Shown: positions 1 through 6,797 of the stretch, in pieces
How the letters are laid out: each line of letters starts with the position of its first letter
Numbering within the stretch: position 1 is the stretch's first letter
The notes under the pieces: model-generated
The model's input: the letters and a program-made list of their open reading frames with translations, nothing else
The model's database searches: none
What the model was told of the DNA's origin: nothing
Program-made: the position numbers and the translations under genes
Assembly: GCA_017504605.1 (NCBI GenBank)
Contig: JAFVQW010000001.1
Location: 1 to 58,844, forward strand
Source of the DNA: Clostridia bacterium
Lineage (GTDB): Bacteria; Bacillota; Clostridia; Oscillospirales; CAG-272
Length of the DNA stretch: 58,844 nucleotides
Direction: 5' to 3'

Positions 1-61
1 AGTTTTGAAAGAGAAATCTATAAATTTCAGTCAATGACCTGTTAATTGATGCACTAGCCAT
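1..61 (-). CDS. Start of an unknown gene, cut by the window edge
   Basis: An ATG at 61-59 is preceded by a GGGGAT ribosome binding site and opens a frame with no stop up to the edge. The 20 visible residues begin MASASINRSLTEIY. The gene lies 16 bp behind the excisionase-like HTH gene on the same strand, so the two are probably co-transcribed. HTH genes of this sort often precede DNA modification genes in Clostridia, but too little is visible to assign a family. Confidence 0.45.
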   Translation of the reverse strand, partial: MASASINRSLTEIYRFLFQN

Positions 62-77
62 TTTTTTATCCCCATTC

Positions 78-275
78 TTAAATAGCACTCTTGCCACTTT
101 TTACCCACACATCTAGTTCAGAGCGCTTGAATTTCCACTGTTTGCCGATTTTATGCGCAGGAATGCCGTTGGCTTTTCTTATCCATTCTCTAACTGTAAT
201 GGGCTTGACTCCTAAATATTCGGCAGCCTCATCGAGGCTTATCCATTTGTCTTCTTGCATAGTAATTTCCGCCAT
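78..275 (-). CDS. Excisionase/MerR-type helix-turn-helix protein
   Basis: A 65-residue protein that is almost entirely one DNA-binding domain. It shows the excisionase-family pattern: WISLDEAAEYLGVKPITVRE for the helix-turn-helix, then GIPAHKIGKQWKFKRSELD for the wing, as in MerR/Xis-like HTH_17 proteins. The start is an ATG with an AGAGGTGAT ribosome binding site. Proteins of this size act as recombination directionality factors or as small regulators of the next gene; no integrase is in view, so the second role is more likely. A promoter lies just upstream. The family is clear; the target is unknown. Confidence 0.8.
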   Translation of the reverse strand: MAEITMQEDKWISLDEAAEYLGVKPITVREWIRKANGIPAHKIGKQWKFKRSELDVWVKSGKSAI

Positions 276-306
276 TTATATCACCTCTCGTAGAAATTAT
301 AAAACT

Positions 307-335
307 ATTATAACACAAAAAAACATTTTTTGCAA
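307..335 (-). promoter_or_regulatory. Sigma-A promoter of the HTH gene
   Basis: On the minus strand TTGCAA (335-330), a 17-nt spacer and TATAAT (312-307) lie about 30 bp before the HTH start. The -10 hexamer and spacing match the vegetative consensus. Confidence 0.65.
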
Positions 336-430
336 TCGGTTTGTTAATATTTGTTAGTGGTTTTTTGCTTTTTGTTTCGGTACAAAAATCAAGTCGCTTA
401 TTCAGCAAATCAATAAGTGAACGATACCCC

Positions 431-484
431 ATAAATTGAACGAAAGGGGTATAAATTGAACGAAAGGGGTATAAAGTGAACGAT
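431..484. repeat. 20-bp tandem repeat, 2.7 units
   Basis: Two identical 20-bp units sit head to tail at 431-450 and 451-470, followed by a partial unit at 471-484 with one change. The core reads ATAAATTGAACGAAAGGGGT. A further related half unit with GTGAACGATACCCC lies at 417-430. Such iterons can be protein-binding sites or the multiple terminal repeats of an IS21-type element, but no transposase is present. Apart from this repeat and two terminator-like hairpins I see no other feature between 340 and 649. Confidence 0.75.
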
Positions 485-510
485 TTATGTTTTACGACTA
501 AAAACAAAAA

Positions 511-545
511 AGGCTTGCAAGGACGAAAACTATCCCGGCAAGCCT
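511..545. terminator. Terminator-like hairpin
   Basis: AGGCTTGC (511-518) pairs with GCAAGCCT (538-545) across a 19-nt loop. The plus side continues ATATTTTT and the minus side TTTTTTGTTTTTA, so it may work in both directions. Confidence 0.4.
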
Positions 546-604
546 ATATTTTTGCTATAAAATTCTCTTAAAAGGGCAAAATACCCCTATTTTGGCAATA
601 AAAA

Positions 605-643
605 AACCATAATACCGATATTTTTCGTATCAATATTATGGTT
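605..643 (-). terminator. Intrinsic terminator of tRNA-Leu
   Basis: A 10-bp stem (605-614 with 634-643, core CCATAATA) is followed on the minus strand by a run of T residues. It lies 6 bp beyond the encoded CCA end of the tRNA. Confidence 0.75.
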
Positions 644-649
644 TCTTTA

Positions 650-733
650 TGGTGCGGATGACGGGATTTGAACCCACACGAATCTCTTCACTGGAACCTG
701 AAACCAGCGCGTCTGCCGTTCCGCCACATCCGC
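650..733 (-). tRNA. tRNA-Leu (anticodon CAG)
   Basis: On the minus strand the acceptor arms GCGGATG (733-727) and CATCCGC (660-654) pair, followed by discriminator A and an encoded CCA (652-650). The T arm carries GGGTTCAAATCCC, and there is a long class II variable arm as expected for leucine. The anticodon loop TTCAGGT gives CAG, reading CUG codons; the closing pair of that loop is a T-T mismatch. Length with CCA is 84 nt. Confidence 0.93.
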
Positions 734-741
734 TTATTCAG

Positions 742-771
742 TTGAAAATTGAAAGTGGAAAGTTGAAAGTT
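742..771. repeat. Left arm of inverted repeat around the four-helix-bundle gene
   Basis: A purine-rich arm of TTGAAA-type steps that overlaps the stop codon of the four-helix-bundle gene. Over 27 bases (744-770) it matches the reverse complement of the arm at 1126-1156 at 23 positions, all differences being G/A. Confidence 0.65.
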
Positions 772-1111
772 ATTTAGAAGATTTTATAATACTCACTAAA
801 ATCTTTTCAATCTCAACACAATCGTTTAATATAGAAACAGTCTCGGCTTCTGTCAGGTAACTCGTTGAAGCCAAAAGTCTGATCCAATATTTTGTTTCTG
901 ATGCCTCTTTTAAGGCAATGCTCATTTTGGATACAAAGTCCGGAGTGCTTTGCGCCTGTTCTGCTTCTGCAACGTTTGCGCCAACACTTGTTCCGCTTCT
1001 CAAAAGTTGCTTGGACAAAACGAATTCTTTTTTCGCTTCATTTAAATGCTTATAAAGATTGACGATTCTTATAGCAAACGCAAAAGATTTTTCCTCGATT
1101 ATGTTCGCCAT
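770..1111 (-). CDS. Four-helix-bundle protein (23S rRNA intervening-sequence protein family)
   Basis: A 113-residue all-helical protein of the S23/IVP four-helix-bundle family. Typical signatures are FAFAIRIVNLYKHLNE in helix 1, LLRSGTSVGANVAEAEQAQS around the conserved turn into helix 2, and DFVSKMSIALKEASETKYWI in helix 3. The start is an ATG behind GAGGAG. Members were first found inside intervening sequences of 23S rRNA genes, and relatives serve as accessory proteins of diversity-generating retroelements; their biochemical role is not settled. Here the gene stands alone beside a tRNA and is enclosed by AT-rich inverted repeats, which suggests a small insertion cassette. No reverse transcriptase or template repeat is nearby. 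Confidence 0.88.
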   Translation of the reverse strand: MANIIEEKSFAFAIRIVNLYKHLNEAKKEFVLSKQLLRSGTSVGANVAEAEQAQSTPDFVSKMSIALKEASETKYWIRLLASTSYLTEAETVSILNDCVEIEKILVSIIKSSK

Positions 1112-1125
1112 ATTCGTCTCTCCTC

Positions 1126-1156
1126 ATTTTCAATTTTCCATTTTCAACTTTCAATT
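1126..1156. repeat. Right arm of inverted repeat around the four-helix-bundle gene
   Basis: A pyrimidine-rich arm (TTTTCAATTTTCCATTTTC type) lying 14 bp upstream of the four-helix-bundle start. It is the inverted partner of 742-771. Nothing else is evident between here and 1251. Confidence 0.65.
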
Positions 1157-1251
1157 GCTTTCGTCACCAAGGACACCCGAGGCGGTGCTTACTATTGAGC
1201 TTGGCTCTTTCAGCATACTCCGCAAATTTATAAAAACGCATCCCTGCGAAT

Positions 1252-1761
1252 TTATTTCTTATATGGGATATTTTTGCCCTTGATAAATTCCACAAATTCA
1301 TCCGGCGATCCAATACTGAAGGCCGTTTTATCTAATATATAAGCTTGATACGCCGATGTATAAAGATAAATATCCCTATCGGACTCCATAATCTTTTTTA
1401 TAGCCGAATACTTCATCTCGGAGGACTCTCTTCCGTTTTTAGCCTCTGCCGTAATCTTAAAGATATCCTCTTGAAATTCAAAAAGAACATCCGCATTTAT
1501 TGCAGCCGACCTGTTGATAGTAATTTGCGGCAGGATTAACCAACAAAAAACGTAGGTTATATCAATAAATACGATAAGAGCAAAGCATAGCGACATAGTG
1601 AAATCGTATACTTCAAGAGCAAGAGTCAAAGCGAACGAAACAGAAACCAAAGCAGTACTTAAAATCATAAAAGACCAAAACAATCTTTTTCTGAGTACAG
1701 AAAACCTGTTAAATCTTATCAATCTATCTTTGTCATAAATTGTCCGATTTGAAAAGTTCAT
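1252..1761 (-). CDS. YcxB-like membrane protein
   Basis: A 169-residue protein with two membrane helices (about residues 28-48 and 57-76) followed by a soluble tail. The tail reads ITINRSAAINADVLFEFQED, then a stretch ending in YILDKTAFSIGSPDEFVEF, which matches the C-terminal domain of YcxB-like proteins, a widespread family of unknown function. The ATG at 1761 is chosen over an ATG 66 bp upstream because GAAGGGA precedes it and because a strong hairpin (1807-1835) separates the upstream ATG from any ribosome binding site. Function is not known. Confidence 0.7.
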   Translation of the reverse strand: MNFSNRTIYDKDRLIRFNRFSVLRKRLFWSFMILSTALVSVSFALTLALEVYDFTMSLCFALIVFIDITYVFCWLILPQITINRSAAINADVLFEFQEDIFKITAEAKNGRESSEMKYSAIKKIMESDRDIYLYTSAYQAYILDKTAFSIGSPDEFVEFIKGKNIPYKK

Positions 1762-1806
1762 GCCAATGTTCCCTTCAATTGCTTCTGCGACGGATGCGAG
1801 TAGATT

Positions 1807-1835
1807 AATGCGGAATGCAAGCTGCATTCCGCATT
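1807..1835. terminator. Strong palindromic hairpin between two minus-strand genes
   Basis: A 13-bp perfect stem (1807-1819 with 1823-1835, core GCGGAATGCA) closes a 3-nt loop. It follows the polysaccharide deacetylase stop by 55 bp. There is no clear U-run on either strand, so it may act as an mRNA 3'-end stabiliser or processing site rather than a classical terminator. Confidence 0.5.
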
Positions 1836-1890
1836 ATAATAGCATATTTTTTTAGTTTTGTCAATAGCCGCGCGAGATGTTTTAGACGTT

Positions 1891-2739
1891 TTAATCTCTG
1901 CGGGTGATTTTTGCCGTCTTGCCTGCGCCGACGAGGACGTTCTCCTTGTAGAAGCGGATATATACGTCGATCGCCGAGGGGTTGTAAACCATAGACATAT
2001 CCGAGGAGAAGATAAGATTGTCATACGCCTTGACGTACTCGTAGACCTGCATATTGGTCGCGTACCAGACCTCGTCGTTGTTTCCTACTCGCTCGAGGAA
2101 GCGCTCGATAACCTCCCAGTTATCCCGGTCGGCAAACTCGTAGGAGTGTCCCCAAAGGTAGAAGAGCTTCGGCTCGACGCGCCAATATTTATCGGGATCG
2201 GTGGGCTTAAGAAATTCCTCGGCAAGCTCCATAAGGCGCGGGCATTCGTGGTGGCAAGTCGAGGGCAGGCGGAGCCAATCGGTAGGAATGTCGAAGCTCT
2301 CGGTTCTGATGCAGGTTCTCGAATAAACTATACCGCACATTCTAAGCATATCGACGATTTTATCGTTGTACTCGCCGCACGCATAGGCCATACCGCGTAC
2401 CATTCTGCCGAACTCGCGCTCAAGATTAAATCTGTCTATGGCAATTTCGGCGGTAGCGGCGCCTAAATCCTCCTTGGATATAGAGGTAAGCGGATAATGC
2501 ACGTATCCGTGCACCGCAACCTCGAAGAAGTCGTCGGCGAAAAGCTCCTTCGCCTCCTCGAGCGTCATTCTGCGCCCCTTGCCAAACGAGGCGGAATTAA
2601 GGTTGAAGGTGCCGCGCACCCCGTTCTTCCTCATTATCTCGGCGAGCCTCTTGTCGTGAACCGTGCCGTCGTCGTAGCTGAGAGTCAGGGCTCTGTCACG
2701 AAAGCCCGGAAAGCGCATAAAGTTGTAGTTAAAGCCCAT
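1891..2739 (-). CDS. Polysaccharide deacetylase family protein, cytoplasmic
   Basis: A 282-residue NodB-fold protein. The metal-binding Asp pair is in LTLSYDDGTVHD and the two metal His residues are in VAVHGYVHYP, as in carbohydrate esterase family 4. A later LWGHSYEF supplies the usual last catalytic His region. No signal peptide is present, so it probably acts on an intracellular sugar or oligosaccharide, unlike cell-wall deacetylases. The ATG at 2739 has an ideal AAGGAGG; the frame is open further upstream but lacks a ribosome binding site there. The substrate cannot be inferred from context. Confidence 0.85.
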   Translation of the reverse strand: MGFNYNFMRFPGFRDRALTLSYDDGTVHDKRLAEIMRKNGVRGTFNLNSASFGKGRRMTLEEAKELFADDFFEVAVHGYVHYPLTSISKEDLGAATAEIAIDRFNLEREFGRMVRGMAYACGEYNDKIVDMLRMCGIVYSRTCIRTESFDIPTDWLRLPSTCHHECPRLMELAEEFLKPTDPDKYWRVEPKLFYLWGHSYEFADRDNWEVIERFLERVGNNDEVWYATNMQVYEYVKAYDNLIFSSDMSMVYNPSAIDVYIRFYKENVLVGAGKTAKITRRD

Positions 2740-2841
2740 AGCAGCCTCCTTGGTCGTTTTCACACTCATTATAGCACCGTGCGGCCTACCTGTCAACCGT
2801 TTTTTAAAGATTATACCCCCTCCCCTTTCCATATATTACAT

Positions 2842-2870
2842 TTGCATTTTGCAGGTAAAAATGCTATAAT
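2842..2870 (+). promoter_or_regulatory. Promoter of the LysM-CAP gene
   Basis: A TGCTATAAT extended -10 (2862-2870) follows TTGCAT (2842-2847) by 17 nt. The predicted start near 2877 gives a leader of about 75 nt. Confidence 0.6.
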
Positions 2871-2884
2871 ATTCACAGAGCCGA

Positions 2885-2917
2885 GGGGCGAGGCTGCCAT
2901 AACCTACGCCCCTTTTT
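2885..2917 (+). terminator. GC-rich leader hairpin with U-run, possible attenuator
   Basis: GGGGCG (2885-2890) pairs with CGCCCC (2907-2912), extended inward by AGG/CCT, and is followed by TTTTTC. It begins only about 8 nt after the predicted transcription start of the LysM-CAP gene, so it would either stop most transcripts or form a 5' cap structure. It could also end transcripts reading in from upstream. Confidence 0.5.
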
Positions 2918-2952
2918 CTTTGCTCGAAAGGAAACGACGGAAAGGAGTAAAT

Positions 2953-3561
2953 ATGAAAAAGATAATATTCGTTTCTCTCTCGCTTCTGATGCTGTCTTCC
3001 CTGTTTATCCTAAATGCCTTCGCCGCGACGGCTCACACCGTGGTAAAGGGTGATACGCTCTGGCGGCTCGCCGTGAAATACGAGGTCGGCCTCGATGAAA
3101 TCAAGCGTGCGAACCCAAAAATAAAAAACTACGACCTTATTTATCCCGGTCAGCTTATAACCGTTCCCACCGCCGACAGCTCGGTCAAGAGCTTCGAGGA
3201 CGAGGTAATCCGCCTCGTCAACGCCGAGCGAGCAAAAAGAGGCCTCAAGGCGCTCTCCTACGACTGGCAGGTGGCGCGCGTCGCGCGCTACAAGTCGGAG
3301 GATATGCGAGATAGGGGCTATTTTTCTCACACGAGCCCCACCTACGGCTCGCCCTTCGAGATGCTAAAGAGCTTCGGCATAGCCTATCGGAGCGCGGGAG
3401 AAAATATAGCCCGCGGCTACAAGAGCCCCGCCGCCGTCGTCGAGGGCTGGATGAATTCACCGGGGCACAGGGCGAATATTCTTAATTCGAGCTTTACCCA
3501 TATCGGCGTAGGCTACGTCGCTGACGGTAGCATCTGGACACAGATGTTTATAAAAAAATAA
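2953..3561 (+). CDS. Exported LysM and CAP-domain protein (YkwD-like)
   Basis: A 202-residue protein with an N-terminal signal peptide (about residues 1-26, ending NAFA). Residues 28-73 form a LysM peptidoglycan-binding domain (VVKGDTLWRLAVKYEVGLDE, YPGQLITVP). Residues 80-202 form a CAP/SCP-like domain with HTSPTYGSPFEML, AGENIARGY, GWMNSPGHRANIL and HIGVGYV. It probably works at the cell wall or spore coat. AAAGGAG precedes the ATG. Similar LysM-CAP proteins in Clostridia are linked to the spore cortex (SafA/YkwD types), but no sporulation promoter is apparent here. A strong leader hairpin lies between promoter and start. Confidence 0.9.
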   Translation: MKKIIFVSLSLLMLSSLFILNAFAATAHTVVKGDTLWRLAVKYEVGLDEIKRANPKIKNYDLIYPGQLITVPTADSSVKSFEDEVIRLVNAERAKRGLKALSYDWQVARVARYKSEDMRDRGYFSHTSPTYGSPFEMLKSFGIAYRSAGENIARGYKSPAAVVEGWMNSPGHRANILNSSFTHIGVGYVADGSIWTQMFIKK

Positions 3562-3572
3562 TATCTGCTACA

Positions 3573-3814
3573 ATGATAGTTTCCGACTTTAAGAGCCTGA
3601 TATTCTATAAGTACGTGAACGAGGTGCTCCCGCCGAGAGGTGTGGGCGAGCCCGAGTATTACGATGCCCTTTACGAGGTGGCGACGGAGATTCCTCCACC
3701 GACGACGATATATACTATAAGATTGTCGGCTGCGAGAAAACGACTCTCTCGAAGGCCGAGTACGACGCTCTTTACGCCGAGTATTTCGGTGATATCCAAG
3801 TCGGAGGAAATTAA
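3573..3814 (+). pseudogene. Frameshifted remnant of an unknown gene
   Basis: Two open stretches join if one base is missing near 3697-3701. The first (from 3573) reads MIVSDFKSLIFYKYVNEVLP and on to YYDALYEVATE; the second, in another frame, reads DDDIYYKIVGCEKTTLSKAE and ends ALYAEYFGDIQVGGN at a TAA. Both halves have an acidic, Tyr-rich bias and share a YDALY motif, unlike random frames. There is no ribosome binding site before 3573. It is best read as the decayed C-terminal part of a gene. Confidence 0.45.
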
Positions 3815-3841
3815 CGTTTTTCCTCATTACATTTATTTAAT

Positions 3842-3874
3842 GAAAAATGCAGACGGAAGCCGTCTGCATTTTTT
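3842..3874. terminator. Bidirectional terminator
   Basis: An 11-bp perfect stem (3846-3856 with 3860-3870, core GCAGACGG) with a 3-nt loop is bounded by A and T runs. It separates the plus-strand remnant from the convergent araC-type gene, whose stop codon overlaps the tail. Confidence 0.85.
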
Positions 3875-4667
3875 ATATCATTTTTCTGTATTCGGTCGGT
3901 GTCATTCCGCTGTATTTTTTAAAGGTCTCGCGGAAATAGGTCGCCGAGTGAAAGCCGTTGCGCGCGGCTATATCCTCAAGCGAGAGGCTCGTCGTCTTCA
4001 AATCCTGGAGCGCGTGCATAATCCTGACACCGTTGCGGTGCTTCACGGGAGTAGTACCGAGCTCGTCGCTGAAAAGATGATATAGGCGCGAGGCGCTTAT
4101 ATAGGATGCTCCGGCGAGCACCTCTATATCGCACTCCTCGGCGTAATGAGCATCTATGTACGCGAGTGCCGCCTCGACCGCGGGGTGGTAGCTCCGCTTT
4201 TTTTCAAGGCTGAGGCTCGGTAAAAGCTCGGCGTAAAGAGAAAAATAAAGACTTATCGCCTCTGCCCTGTCACGCGCCTCGCCACGCTCCATAAGCGAAT
4301 AGATTTTCATAAAAATTTTGCGGGCTCTCTCGCTTTCTGTGTTCGGTACGAGCTGGAAGCCGTAACGCTCGGAGCTCTCCGGCATACCCGTCGAATACAC
4401 CTTAATAAGATAGTACTCTATATCCGGAGCTCCGTGCCAAATCATATTGTATTTTGTTCCCTCGGGGATATATACGAGAGAGCCCTCGGGAATAACGTAA
4501 TCGGCAGAGGATATGCGCGCCTCGGCAGACCCCTTCGATACGAAAAGCAGACGGGTGGAATCCACGCCCGCGCTCGCATCGCATATATGCGTACGGGAAT
4601 AAGAGACCCGTGCTACGGAAAGCTCGGCAAGCAATATTTTGGTCGAATAGCCGTTTGACGTGCTCAT
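3873..4667 (-). CDS. AraC family transcriptional regulator
   Basis: A 264-residue regulator with an N-terminal cupin-like effector domain (about 1-130; PEGSLVYIPEGTKY is typical) and a C-terminal double helix-turn-helix (about 165-262). The second HTH carries the family signature: IAARNGFHSATYFRETFKKY followed by SGMTPTEYRK. GGGGAG precedes the ATG. It is transcribed away from the SDR-Gfo-MDR-DUF4838 operon, and that operon's promoter carries two direct repeats of the type AraC proteins bind, so it most likely activates the operon in response to a sugar. The effector is unknown. Confidence 0.92.
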   Translation of the reverse strand: MSTSNGYSTKILLAELSVARVSYSRTHICDASAGVDSTRLLFVSKGSAEARISSADYVIPEGSLVYIPEGTKYNMIWHGAPDIEYYLIKVYSTGMPESSERYGFQLVPNTESERARKIFMKIYSLMERGEARDRAEAISLYFSLYAELLPSLSLEKKRSYHPAVEAALAYIDAHYAEECDIEVLAGASYISASRLYHLFSDELGTTPVKHRNGVRIMHALQDLKTTSLSLEDIAARNGFHSATYFRETFKKYSGMTPTEYRKMI

Positions 4668-4699
4668 TACTCTTTTCTCCCCCTTTAAATATCACTATA

Positions 4700-4728
4700 A
4701 ATTTAGCACAAAAGTTGCCTTATGTCAA
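4700..4728 (-). promoter_or_regulatory. Promoter of the AraC-type regulator
   Basis: Minus-strand TTGACA (4728-4723), 17-nt spacer, TAAATT (4705-4700), about 35 bp before the regulator start. Confidence 0.65.
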
Positions 4729-4746
4729 CCGCTTTTTCAGGTTTTC

Positions 4747-4777
4747 GGCACTATTGTTATGATTTTTGGCACTATTG
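4747..4777 (+). promoter_or_regulatory. AraC-type direct-repeat operator
   Basis: GGCACTATTG occurs at 4747-4756 and again at 4768-4777, exactly 21 bp apart, two helical turns, in the same orientation. The second copy ends 4 bp before the -35 box of the operon. This is the geometry of AraC/XylS class II activator sites. Confidence 0.75.
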
Positions 4778-4781
4778 AGGC

Positions 4782-4810
4782 TTTACAAATCGCACGTACA
4801 GGCGTATAAT
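4782..4810 (+). promoter_or_regulatory. Promoter of the SDR-Gfo-MDR-DUF4838 operon
   Basis: TTTACA (4782-4787), 17-nt spacer, TATAAT (4805-4810). The direct repeats for the neighbouring AraC regulator abut the -35 box. Confidence 0.8.
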
Positions 4811-4839
4811 ATAGTCAACCAAGCTTTAAGGAGGCAGGA

Positions 4840-5787
4840 ATGTACAAGGGAAAAAGATTTCTACTGATTGCAGGCGGCGGAACGCTCGGAACACACGTAT
4901 ACCGCGAGCTTCTGGGGCTCGGCGGGACCGTTGACGTTATCTGCCTTGAGGATACTGTATCCGATTCGGATCGGCTTACGTTTTACAAGGGCTACGCGAC
5001 GGAGGAGCTCCTCGTATCGCTTTTTGGGAAAAACCGATACGACGGCATAGTTAATTTTCTTCACTACAACACCGTCGAGGAATACCGCCCGATGCACGAG
5101 CTGCTCTCGGAGAACACCGAGCACCTTATATTCCTCTCCTCCTACCGCGTTTACGCAGACCTCGAGCAGCCCGTAGTCGAGAGCTCGCCGCGCCTTCTCG
5201 ACACCTCGACGGACCGTGATTTTCTCGAAAATGAGAAATACGCGATTGCGAAGGCAAAATGCGAGGACTACCTTTTTAACGAAAGCAAGACGAAAAACTG
5301 GACTATTGTTCGCCCTGTTATCTCCTTCTCTCGGCGGCGCTTCGATATTGCCATGTGCTCAAATCACGAGGTTGAGGAGAAGGCACTGAGCGGCGAGCCT
5401 ATCATAATGCCTATCGGCACGAGGAATAAAACTGCGGGGCTCGATTGGTCGGGAAACGTCGGAAAAATCATCGCGCATCTGCTTCTTAAGAAGGATGCCT
5501 TTGGCGAGGCCTACACCGCCTCGGCGGCAGAGAACCTCACCTGGGGCGAGATAGCCGATATTTACACCGATATACTCGGAGTCAAATTCGAGTGGATAAG
5601 CGACGAGGAGTATATAGAAAAGCACCTCGCACCGAGAAGAAAATGGATTTTCTTATACGACAGGCTCTTCGACAGAAAAATCGATAATACCAAGGTGCTT
5701 TGCGCGACGGGGCTGTCAAAATCCGACTTTAAATCTATAAGATGGGGAGTTGAGGCAGAGCTGCGGCTCGCCGGTGCAATAAAGTGA
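4840..5787 (+). CDS. NAD-dependent epimerase/dehydratase-like (atypical extended SDR)
   Basis: A 315-residue Rossmann protein. The N-terminal FLLIAGGGTLGTHVYREL is the nucleotide-binding GxxGxxG region in a slightly changed form (GGGTLG), and SSYRVYAD with a downstream EKYAIAKAKCEDYL supplies the Tyr-x3-Lys-like site of extended SDRs (YAIAK). The substrate half around TWGEIADIYTDILG resembles nucleotide-sugar epimerases and isoflavone-reductase-like proteins. It is the first gene of the AraC-controlled operon (AAGGAGG before the ATG) and overlaps the next gene by 4 bp. It probably oxidises or epimerises the sugar handled by the operon; the exact reaction is unknown. Confidence 0.85.
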   Translation: MYKGKRFLLIAGGGTLGTHVYRELLGLGGTVDVICLEDTVSDSDRLTFYKGYATEELLVSLFGKNRYDGIVNFLHYNTVEEYRPMHELLSENTEHLIFLSSYRVYADLEQPVVESSPRLLDTSTDRDFLENEKYAIAKAKCEDYLFNESKTKNWTIVRPVISFSRRRFDIAMCSNHEVEEKALSGEPIIMPIGTRNKTAGLDWSGNVGKIIAHLLLKKDAFGEAYTASAAENLTWGEIADIYTDILGVKFEWISDEEYIEKHLAPRRKWIFLYDRLFDRKIDNTKVLCATGLSKSDFKSIRWGVEAELRLAGAIK

Positions 5788-6779
5788 AAAGGATAAGAAT
5801 TATTCAAATAGGAATTGCTCACGCGCACGCAACGGCTGTGCTTCGCGGACTCGGGCGTCTTCCCGACTTGTACGAGCTCGTCGGCTACGTAATACCCGAG
5901 AGCGAGCGTGCCGAATACGAGGAGCGTAAGAGCTACCTTGGCAACGCGCGAGAATACACGCTTGAGGAGGCTCTGGCCGACCCCACGGTAGACGCATTTA
6001 CAATTGAGACCGCGGAGCGTGACCTCTCAAAATACGCCCTCGCCGCCGTCCGCGCGGGCAAGCACGTGCATATGGATAAGCCGGGAGGCTTCTCTCTTAC
6101 CGAGTTTGAGGAATTGATACGGACGGCTAAGGAAAAGCGTTCGGTGCTCCACTTCGGATATATGTATCGCTACAACCCCGAAATAAAGAAGCTCATAGCA
6201 CGAGTAAAAAGTGGCGAGCTCGGCGAGATATTCTCGGTAGACGCCGAAATGAGCTGCGCTCATAAGGAACGCGACAGACTCGCGCTTCGGGAAATGCCGG
6301 GCGGAATGATGTTTTTCCTCGGCTGTCACCTAATAGACCTGATACTCAGCATTATGGGCAGTCCCGAACAGATAATTCCCTGTAATACCTCGACGAAAAT
6401 CGGTGGGGTTGACGTTACCGACTACGGCTTCGCGGTATTCAAATATCCAAGGGGACTGGCTACGGCAAGAACGGCAGACGTTGAGCTCGGCGGCTTCGCA
6501 AGGCGCAGGCTCGTCGTCAGCGGCAGACTCGGCACGGTCGAGCTTCGTCCTCTCGAATTCTACGAGGAGCGGAATATGCTCTATACCGTACGCACCGAAT
6601 ATTCCTCTCCTGATTGGGGCGATACGGGCATGAGCGAGCGCAGCGAGGTCTATGACAGATATGACGGTATGCTTACCGCCTTTGCAAAGATGGTGCGAGG
6701 TGAGATGGAAAACCCCTACACCTACGACTATGAGCTCGAGCTCTACCGCACGGTGCTTCGCGCGGCGGGCTCTATATAA
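5784..6779 (+). CDS. Gfo/Idh/MocA family oxidoreductase
   Basis: A 331-residue NAD(P)-dependent sugar dehydrogenase. The N-terminal Rossmann domain begins RIRIIQIGIAHAHATAVLRG, and AGKHVHMDKPGG carries the family's conserved Lys (EKP-type motif, here DKP). The C-terminal domain begins near HFGYMYRYNPEI, and FLGCHLIDLIL contains the conserved His/Asp pair. Translation starts at GTG (5784) inside a GTGA overlap with the upstream stop, indicating coupling. Members oxidise hydroxyls on sugars, inositols or glycosides; several act in 3-keto-glycoside cleavage in gut bacteria, which would fit this operon but is inference. Confidence 0.92.
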   Translation: MKRIRIIQIGIAHAHATAVLRGLGRLPDLYELVGYVIPESERAEYEERKSYLGNAREYTLEEALADPTVDAFTIETAERDLSKYALAAVRAGKHVHMDKPGGFSLTEFEELIRTAKEKRSVLHFGYMYRYNPEIKKLIARVKSGELGEIFSVDAEMSCAHKERDRLALREMPGGMMFFLGCHLIDLILSIMGSPEQIIPCNTSTKIGGVDVTDYGFAVFKYPRGLATARTADVELGGFARRRLVVSGRLGTVELRPLEFYEERNMLYTVRTEYSSPDWGDTGMSERSEVYDRYDGMLTAFAKMVRGEMENPYTYDYELELYRTVLRAAGSI

Positions 6780-6797
6780 ACTATAAAGGAGACTAAT

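Noticed and set aside
229-507. A 92-codon minus-strand frame overlapping the HTH gene
   Set aside because: It starts with TTG without a ribosome binding site, runs through the tandem repeat and overlaps the real gene and its promoter.
1762-1827. Longer start for the YcxB-like gene
   Set aside because: The upstream ATG lies inside a strong hairpin and has no ribosome binding site, unlike the ATG at 1761.
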